From assembly GCA_020740775.1 (NCBI GenBank), contig JAHEWK010000013.1, forward strand, positions 1,798,001 to 1,862,000: a stretch of DNA of 64,000 nt, given 5' to 3'. Positions 57,546-64,000 of the stretch are shown here, piece after piece (the stretch's first letter is position 1; every line of letters starts with the position of its first letter). Under the pieces are notes generated by a model. The model was given only the letters and a program-made list of their open reading frames with translations, was not told the DNA's origin and made no database searches. Position numbers and translations under genes: made by a program. The DNA is from Ilyonectria destructans. Lineage: Eukaryota > Ascomycota > Sordariomycetes > Hypocreales > Nectriaceae.

Positions 57546-59798
57546 ATGAATTCTTCATCAATCCGTGATGGGAATAGCTCATCTAGTAGCCCAGAGCCAG
57601 AGCTATCAGCAGTGCAAAAGTGGATTTGCCCGCAGACCGGCAAGCCAAAGTTTTCGCGCCACAATGACGGCAACCTTGAATCTCGCACTGTTGCGGCAGC
57701 AGAGCTCTTCCGGGAGGGTTTTTATCCTTCCGCAGCTCAAGCTGCACGAGGGCTTAGGATCCCGTATAGCAGGCTTCGGTCTCGTCTTCGCGGAGCGAAG
57801 CCCGTCACTCAAAATGGCGGGAATAACACTCTTTTGACTGACACTCAAGAGCAAGCGCTGCTGTGCTGGGCCCATCGCCGCATTACACAAGGGCACCACA
57901 TTCAGCTGCGATCTCTTCAGCACAATGCCAACGCCATTTTGAAGGCATATGACCGGCCTCAGACAGCATCACATGGATGGGCTAGACATTTTATGAAGCG
58001 TTGGAAAAATGTCTTTTACGTGAAGAAGTCAGCTACTCGAGATGTGAAGAGAAAAGCGATGCAAGATCGTGCCCATATCGAGGCTTTCTACCGCGGCTTT
58101 GAGCAATTTATCCGTGAAAATAGCATCAAGCCCGAGAATACGTGGAACTTTGATGAGACTGGCTTTATGGTCGGATATCTTCAAAAAGGCACATTTGTGT
58201 GGACTTTTCAAGAGGTTAAACAGCCCGTCTTAACTGATGCACATACCACAGTCTCTGTGACTGCGGTTGAGTCGATTTCGGCTGCTGGTCACTCTATTCC
58301 TTCATTCCTTATCTTACCTGGTGTCAACATTCCAGTCAAATGGATCACAAATCGCCTTAATAACGATATCACGATCACAACTAGCAGTAAGGGCTATGTT
58401 AATGACATTATTGCTCTGGAGTGGGCTGTTCACTTTGAGCGGCTTACGCGGCCTTCCGACCCGGATGAGAAGCGACTTCTTCTTATGGACGGCTGTGAGA
58501 GCCACTTTACGAATGAAATCTTCTATTTCTGCAGTCAGCACAATATCGAGCTTTTCCCTATGCCTCCACATCTCACACATTATCTTCAGCCTCTTGATGT
58601 TGGTCTATTCAATGTGTATAAGCAGTGGCATCAGCATATCCTTTATCGAGAAATTGCTGACGGAGCTACGGAATTTAATAAGGCCGACTTCTTATTCCAC
58701 CTTCAAGAGATGCGGGAACGCACCTTTAATAAGAAGATAATTTTATCTGCTTGGGAAAAATGTGGATTATTTCCTCATAATCCAGCTAAGGTCCTAGATC
58801 AGCTTGCTGATCCGCTGTCATCATTAACAGCAGATATCTCTGCTGAAAAGCTCCCAGGCTACGTGGAAGTTGGCTCTTCGTCAGTAATCACAGCCTCACA
58901 TCCGGGCAGCTGTGACAGCTTCACGACCCCAAGAACGCCCCGGAAGGTGCCGTTGGAAGCGTATAACTGGGCAGAGGCAAGTCCGCCGGCATTACGAATG
59001 AAGGTCATTGAGAGATATCAGGACTATGTGATGCTTCGGATACACACATCAATAACATCAGGAGTGCCGCTGACCCCCTCAGTAATGCGTGTATTTGAAC
59101 ATGCAGTCAGTGCTAGCAATACCCTCGCTGTCAATGGCATCACTGCAACTCAGGAAATGCACCGTCTTAAAGAGAAAGCTACGAGACGAACAGCCCTTCA
59201 AGCCTGGACGGGAGTCATAGCAAAATACGGGCCAATTACTGTCGGCGATGCTAGACTTCGTGTCTCGAAGGACGAATATAACAGACTGGCGGCACAGAGT
59301 GACGAGCGGAAGCGGATTTTAAAGAGAGACGGCCAGGATGAAGTTATCTATTTACGCCGCTGGATACGTGACATCAGGTCACACATCAGGAATAGCATCA
59401 CAGCTGTGAGACTAGAAGTCATTTATTCTCACCACATCACAGCGTGGAAGCCGCTGTTACAGCTGAAGCTAAAACGCGGTGACTGGTGGTGTAAGTCAGA
59501 CCGGCGTGCCCACCTTGCTTCAAGTCAGTGGCTTGCACACAGATATGCTCTTCATCGCCAGCTTCAGCAGTTAGGAATAGCTGATGGAAGATGGCAAGGA
59601 ACAGTCACTTGGCCAAGAGACTACGATCCGGAAGTGGTCCAAGAAGCCGTCAACTTTGTCACTTTAAATGCACAGCAACAGGCTGTTGGAAAGGAGCTGT
59701 TGACTTTGGAAGCAGATGGAATCGAGGTTATTGAAGAGGGAATTATTTGTGCTAGTCAGGGCGAATTTTTGATCCCTAAAGATGAAATAGATGACTAG
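57546..59798 (+). CDS. Pogo/Fot1-type transposase with helix-turn-helix and DD35D catalytic domain
   Basis: A single exon of 750 aa inside the inverted repeats. The N-terminus has a psq-type helix-turn-helix (about 50-85, with SAAQAARGLRIPYSRLRSRL) and a CENP-B-type domain (about 95-150, ALLCWAHRRITQGHHI). The DDE_1 catalytic core has D203 (WNFDETGFMVG), D315 (LLMDGCESHF) and D351 (LQPLDVGLFN); 35 residues separate the last two, the DD35D spacing of Fot1/pogo. The C-terminal 350 residues are longer than in Fot1 (542 aa) and contain helical charged segments of unknown role. It should bind the inverted repeats and catalyse cut-and-paste transposition into TA. Coding is AT-richer than in neighbouring genes, consistent with a mobile origin. 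Confidence 0.95.
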   Translation: MNSSSIRDGNSSSSSPEPELSAVQKWICPQTGKPKFSRHNDGNLESRTVAAAELFREGFYPSAAQAARGLRIPYSRLRSRLRGAKPVTQNGGNNTLLTDTQEQALLCWAHRRITQGHHIQLRSLQHNANAILKAYDRPQTASHGWARHFMKRWKNVFYVKKSATRDVKRKAMQDRAHIEAFYRGFEQFIRENSIKPENTWNFDETGFMVGYLQKGTFVWTFQEVKQPVLTDAHTTVSVTAVESISAAGHSIPSFLILPGVNIPVKWITNRLNNDITITTSSKGYVNDIIALEWAVHFERLTRPSDPDEKRLLLMDGCESHFTNEIFYFCSQHNIELFPMPPHLTHYLQPLDVGLFNVYKQWHQHILYREIADGATEFNKADFLFHLQEMRERTFNKKIILSAWEKCGLFPHNPAKVLDQLADPLSSLTADISAEKLPGYVEVGSSSVITASHPGSCDSFTTPRTPRKVPLEAYNWAEASPPALRMKVIERYQDYVMLRIHTSITSGVPLTPSVMRVFEHAVSASNTLAVNGITATQEMHRLKEKATRRTALQAWTGVIAKYGPITVGDARLRVSKDEYNRLAAQSDERKRILKRDGQDEVIYLRRWIRDIRSHIRNSITAVRLEVIYSHHITAWKPLLQLKLKRGDWWCKSDRRAHLASSQWLAHRYALHRQLQQLGIADGRWQGTVTWPRDYDPEVVQEAVNFVTLNAQQQAVGKELLTLEADGIEVIEEGIICASQGEFLIPKDEIDD

Positions 59799-59947
59799 AA
59801 ATGATCAATTTGGTGTTGTGGTCGGTTACTTATATCGACCTCAACTTACTGTTTGGAGCATACTGATGCAACTTGGCCCATGAAATCGCTATAATGAAGG
59901 TACCTCGTGCACACCAATATTTTGGTGCGCACTAAGGTACCTAGATT

Positions 59948-60040
59948 TTGCTGAGTCGCTAGCCATTTGACTAGTCAATGACCCCCCCGTGAGGGACGAA
60001 CGGGGGGTTGAGCTGTAGTGAAATGACGAGACCCCCCTAG
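59948..60040 (-). repeat. Right 93-bp terminal inverted repeat
   Basis: Reverse complement of the left repeat, ending CCCCCCTAG before the TA duplication at 60041-60042. Confidence 0.95.
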
Positions 60041-60766
60041 TAGTGCGACTAGCAACCTCAGCAGGCTTGATTGTGTGGAGGGTTGGGCCGGGTACCTACC
60101 TTGGTAATCTTACCCACGGTCCACCAGAAAAAGCAGGGTTGAGGGGAACCGAAAGTGTGTGTGCTTGGTGCGAGAAGCCGTGATAATGGCGTCTCCTGGA
60201 GTCGTGAGGACTAGATATAGGAGGAGAGACTTCCAAGGCAATGCCCTCGGCAGCAAGACCAAAATACACTCCAATTGACCCCGATTGAATCTCCCAGCTG
60301 CGACGATGCCATCGATGTAAAATTTGGCGAGGCTCGCCCTAGAATTGTGAGCCTTGCAGCTCCATCGACGAGCATGCACTATCGTCCAGTCCCAGCCGCT
60401 GGAGCACTTCTGCCTTGCGTCGCTCCGTATCCAGCACGCACCTGCGCAGGCGAACTGTCCCACACCACCACCGCAGAAAGTGCCGGCTGCACGCACTTTA
60501 CTTACCCTTGCTTGAACCCCAGCCCCCCTGAGCGCCTTCTCCGGGCTCTGACTCGAATCCGGACAGTTGAGGCGATTTGTGGGAGGATCCTTGTCCGGGC
60601 ATGTCGTCCGCCCTCAGCTTTCAGTGGCGGAATGGTCTAGGGCCGACGGATAACAGGATGTTTGACAACTTTCGCAGGTCGAGGTACACCCACTGTACAG
60701 TGTAGCACAGTGAGTAGCTTCCAGCGGAAAGCCCCTAGAAGAGCTTGATTATTTAGTAGGAGATGT

Positions 60767-60978
60767 ACTAAAATTTAGTGCACACTCCCCTAAATGTGAG
60801 ATTCAGCCACTATCAACCCAAAGTATACTACAGTGCATTTTGGATTGGTTTGTGTTTTAAGACCTTAGGGGTGACTCCCTATAAGGCCCTATTGCTTAGT
60901 CGAGCGCCATCAGAATTAGGGCTCACAAAGCACTAAAATTTAGTGAATGCCCCCTGGAAGTGATTCCCTAGCTCTTAT
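60767..60978. repeat. Two diverged direct repeats starting ACTAAAATTTAGTG
   Basis: The 14-bp box ACTAAAATTTAGTG occurs at 60767-60780 and 60932-60945. After each box the next 35 bp are recognisably similar (a CxCCCC run, then GTGAxATTC or GTGATTCC, then TATCAA). The box is nearly palindromic. It may be the remains of a MITE or other small element. Confidence 0.5.
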
Positions 60979-61303
60979 CAATGAATTGTGATAGTACTGT
61001 GTGGGGCCCGTCCAGTGACCATTGAAGTTGTCCAACATCCAGCACCGCCCTGGCCACGCCCCCCCTTGCTCATCAATTAGGCTTCCTCAGGTGTCCATTT
61101 CCATTTCGTCATCACGTGTCCGCGTGTCAATCTCGCAATCCAATTAACGCGCATTGAGCAGCACTGGCGCGTCCCACCAACGACTCCATCACCAACGGGG
61201 CTGACTGGCCTGGCTCCCGGCAGGACTTTGGAAAAAACAAGGGGCCAGGGGTGCGATTATAGGCAGCGTCCGCCTAGTTCTGCACGGGGCATTCACCTGT
61301 AAC

Positions 61304-61310
61304 TTATAAA
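61304..61310 (+). promoter_or_regulatory. TATA-like box upstream of the BTB gene
   Basis: TTATAAA lies 230 bp before the ATG, followed by CAGCAGCC-type repeats and a pyrimidine-rich leader. Confidence 0.4.
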
Positions 61311-61539
61311 GATGGCCTCTTGCCTCCCATTCATGCAGCCCAGCAGCCAGCAGCCAGCATCGTCCATCAAGTTGACGCCTGAGGTAGGTCCGTCATCAAC
61401 AATCGACACTTTTCTCTCTTGTCCCTATTTTTCCACGTCTGCCCTTGTCTGTTATTTCCATCCACAAACGACCATATACCCTTGGCTCTAAAGCGCCATT
61501 TAATGAGATCGACGACTTGCCGGTCAAACCATCGCCAAC

Positions 61540-62554
61540 ATGTTCTCCAGACGACACGAATCCTCAACCAAGAGCTTTTCCAAGAGCCACAAAGCCAGCA
61601 AGTCTAGCTCGTCATTCAGCAAAGATAGCGGAGTCACAAAGCGACGACATGAGTCTCGCAGGAGGCCAACCACGGCTTCGACAGCCACTGCCAGCGACGA
61701 CACAGTCATGGGCAAGTAAGTGGTTTTTCCCCTGCCACTATTTCTCCTTCATCAACTTACACGTTTTAAACAGCAACTTGACTTCTGCCATCGTCACTCT
61801 TGTTGTTGGCGCCGAACAACGCCTTTTCGCCGCTCACGAGGATGTCCTGTGCGGCAGTCCTTTCTTCAGCAACGCACTACGAAACGGATACATGGATGCC
61901 GCCACCAAGCGCATCGCTCTTCCCGACGAGGAACCCGAGATCTTCAGTTCCGTTCTCGAATACCTCTACAAGGGTGACTACTATCCTCGTCTGGTGCACA
62001 ACAAGCGCCGCAACTCGTGGGAGTTGGAGCCTAGTAGCGAGGAGGAGCGGGCTACTGTCGAGAGCACTGTCTATCACCGCGGCGTAGATGGCGATCTCCT
62101 GAAGGACACTGTCATCTATTGTGCTGCCGAGAAGTACGGTCTCGAGGAACTGAAGAAGCTTTCACTTCGGAAGCAGGGACTCCGTGAGTTCCTTCCTTGG
62201 ACTTGATTCCCAACACTTTCTAACTTAAACAGAATCTGGAATCCAGTGCAGCACTATTCTGGCCTCAGCAAGATACGCTTACAACAACACGCCTGACTCC
62301 GATTCCAAGCTTCGAGCACACTATCTCGCTCTCATCATTCGCTCTCGAAGCACCTTCAAGCGCAGCGGCACCATGCAACTCGAGATGTATAATGGTGGCA
62401 CTCAGCTTTTCTTTGATCTTTTCGTTGCACTTTGCAACCATGTCGACGACATCTCTACTGCACAGTAAGTTGTCCATCACACCACCACCGTTTCCGTCAC
62501 ATTGACTAACCTCCTTGCAGAAGCACGCCTCGTTCTAACCGCCACGTCTCGTAA
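61540..62554 (+). CDS. BTB/POZ domain protein
   Basis: Exons 61540-61715, 61774-62183, 62233-62464 and 62521-62554 join to 283 aa. A basic Ser/Lys/Arg-rich N-terminus (MFSRRHESSTKSF onward) precedes the BTB fold: AIVTLVVGAEQRLFAAHEDVLCGSPFF and IALPDEEPEIFSSVLEYLYKGDYYP are the classic strand-helix pattern, about residues 63-125, with an insertion before KDTVIYCAAEKYGLEELKKLS. BTB domains mediate dimerisation and, in some proteins, Cul3 binding; no further domain is present, so the role is unknown. The last exon encodes only 11 residues and ends RSNRHVS. Fungal genomes carry many such single-domain proteins. Confidence 0.88.
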
Positions 62555-63747
62555 TTTTTCCTATCACGCACACCCACATACACGGCCTCTGCATCATTAA
62601 TGACACGACACCTCCTCTTGCTCGCACCCCTTCAGACTTGGGAATCGGCTTTTGCAAGAACAGCGAACAACCAAAAACTACATAAACAAACGGGCGTTAT
62701 GGTGTTACATGGTAAGGAATGTGTTTTCATTCACGGGTGTGGGTTTTTTTGGTGTGCTTCACCTCTGTTTTTGGACTTGTCATTTTCTTGCTTTCGTGGT
62801 TTCCCATGTACGATTACTCTTCTCGGCCGGCCTTTTTGGACATACTCATTTTTCTTTTGGAGCACAGGTTTTTATTCACGGTGGGAAAGATTGCCACAGG
62901 AACAACGGTGGATTTCGTTGGTTGGGTTTGGTTGTATCAGACGGGATATCAAGACTGACATCTACGCGCGGGCGGAAATTGTATCACTATTCACGATGAT
63001 CTTTTGTGTGCTTTTTTTAGACAGCGCAAACCTTGAATGACTGGTTTTCATTCTGATTCTACCCCTTTACCTCCCCTTGATTGTGAACATGACACTTACA
63101 AGTGTGTGAATGAGACGGCCTCCACACACACTACTGCGCGGTCCGCCAAGCGGCTTGAAAATGTCACAGAGTCACTGATTCATCGTGAAACAAACTTCCT
63201 TTTGTCGGATGCCTCCCCCGGAGATAAAAGGCAAGTGAGTCATACGATCCAGGGGGTGCAGGATGGGTGTGCAAGCGGGCGAGATGCAACCCATGCGACC
63301 CATTAATGTTAAAAATGCGGGGGTGGCCAACAGTATCTGAATCTGACGAGGATATGGAGGCGTATTCGTAACCTCTTGGGAATAAAACGTGCTGGCACTT
63401 TTTGGCTGGGATGGAAGAGATATCGACTCGGTGGTGCAGGGGTGGATGGCGGGCTGAGAGTGACGGGCTAATGTGATGCACGGTCTTGTCTTTCGGCGTG
63501 AATTGGCCAAGGACTCGCCGGATGCACAGAGAGAGACGGAGGCGGGGATGGGCTCAAAAGCAAACAGAAGATTTCGCCAGCTTTTGTCTGATTTGTCGAG
63601 ATAAGCGTCATCATGACTGCTTAACACTTTTCCGCCCTACCCCATGTTGCCATGCTCTGCAACCTCGGCGAGTCTCAAGCGGGTGCCAATAACCGTCACG
63701 CCTCGCATATCCTCGTATCGCATCGTGCCAACCAACACCCGTCCAGC
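62555..63747. other. Convergent 3' intergenic region
   Basis: 1.2 kb after the BTB stop. Plus-strand frames in 62600-63040 are T/G-rich and look like 3' UTR. No further gene is seen until the possible minus-strand exon at 63831. Confidence 0.45.
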
Positions 63748-64000
63748 TCACAAGCCTGTCCCTGGGAAGGCGCCCTTCTTGGATAGGACGACGATACCTC
63801 GCTCTCGGGCGATATAGCCTTTCATCAGATCCTAAGCGAGACATCCTGGTTAGTGACTCAGTTCTTTGTAAGGCTGAGGTGGAGGGGCGTGGGGATAAAA
63901 CTATCGTGAATGCCCCAGGCAGGCACCCAAGGAGGCAGCAATTGGGTGACGAGTATAAAGTCAAATGACTGCCACAACGCCTCGAGTTTTGGATTCTGAA
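63748..64000 (-). CDS. Possible 3' end of a minus-strand gene cut by the window edge
   Basis: On the minus strand a branch site CACTAAC and acceptor CGCTTAG precede 63831; the following 84 nt (63748-63831) read DLMKGYIARERGIVVLSKKG and end GAFPGTGL stop, a well-formed protein tail. Upstream in-frame sequence to the edge (KLEALWQSFDFILVTQLL) could be the previous exon with a donor near 63920-63945. The family is not recognised, the donor is uncertain, and the start lies outside the window. Confidence 0.4.

Larger units (their letters stand above)
57254..60040 (+). mobile_element. Intact pogo/Fot1-class (Tc1/mariner) DNA transposon
   Basis: A 2787-bp element flanked by TA dinucleotides (57252-57253 and 60041-60042), with perfect 93-bp terminal inverted repeats and one uninterrupted transposase gene. 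The identity of the repeats and the open frame, without visible RIP-type stop codons, indicate a recent insertion. The unoccupied target would read GCACTAGTGC, a perfect palindrome. It sits between the hydrolase and the BTB gene. Confidence 0.95.
60041..61539. other. Intergenic region with diverged direct repeats
   Basis: 1.5 kb between the transposon and the BTB gene. An AT-rich island (about 60740-61000) holds two related segments listed separately. The right part is the BTB promoter and leader. No gene is supported. Confidence 0.5.

Noticed and set aside
1..64000. CRISPR arrays, operons, Shine-Dalgarno sites or a biosynthetic gene cluster
   Set aside because: The DNA is eukaryotic with spliced genes. 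No spaced repeat array and no group of backbone plus tailoring genes is present.

Overview
The window is nuclear DNA of a filamentous ascomycete. Introns are mostly 46-90 nt with GT-AG ends and CTAAC/CTGAC-like branch sites, intergenic regions are long and pyrimidine-rich, and the gene set is typical of Pezizomycotina. The families (XYL1-type xylose reductase, PSR1-type phosphatase, IQGAP, a DUF3716-like protein, choline sulfatase) suggest Sordariomycetes, perhaps Hypocreales; that placement is inference, because no rDNA or marker gene is present.

Layout, left to right: an IQGAP (+, 24-5132); a gene-poor 4.8 kb stretch; choline sulfatase (+, 9917-11689); Mediator subunit 8 (+, 13161-13983); a 2EXR/F-box-like protein (+, 15039-16160); a GFA zinc protein (+, 17389-18111) convergent with a DUF1295 membrane protein (-, 18371-19490); a secreted Ala/Ser-rich protein built from tiny phase-0 exons (+, 21594-23015); RNase P subunit Rpp1 (-, 23240-24136), divergent from a small zinc-ribbon protein (+, 25137-25573); a two-helix membrane protein (+, about 26223-27113); a very large GT28 glycosyltransferase with a VPS13-like module and six ubiquitin-interacting motifs (-, 27359-31448), divergent from a zinc-cysteine DUF3716-like protein (+, 32349-33372).

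The right half has Sec61 beta (-, 33902-34575); a PSR1/FCP1-type phosphatase (-, 35693-37292); a peroxisomal ABC half-transporter (+, 40872-43552); a single-pass membrane protein (+, 45530-46674); an atypical protein kinase (-, 47068-49536); xylose reductase (+, 52154-53472); Sds22 (-, 53879-55123), divergent from an ABHD-type alpha/beta hydrolase (+, 55794-57046); an intact pogo/Fot1-class DNA transposon (57254-60040) with perfect 93-bp inverted repeats; a BTB/POZ protein (+, 61540-62554); and what looks like the last exon of a minus-strand gene cut by the right edge.

The genes do not form an operon, biosynthetic cluster or defence island. They are mainly housekeeping or conserved fungal genes in mixed orientation. 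Exon structures were derived by hand from splice signals and reading-frame continuity, so coordinates are predictions. The items most worth a second look are the microexon gene at 21.6-23.0 kb, the glycosyltransferase-UIM architecture at 27.4-31.4 kb, the intact transposon, the reductase with an altered cofactor loop and duplicated upstream block, and the palindrome cluster near 51.1-51.3 kb.
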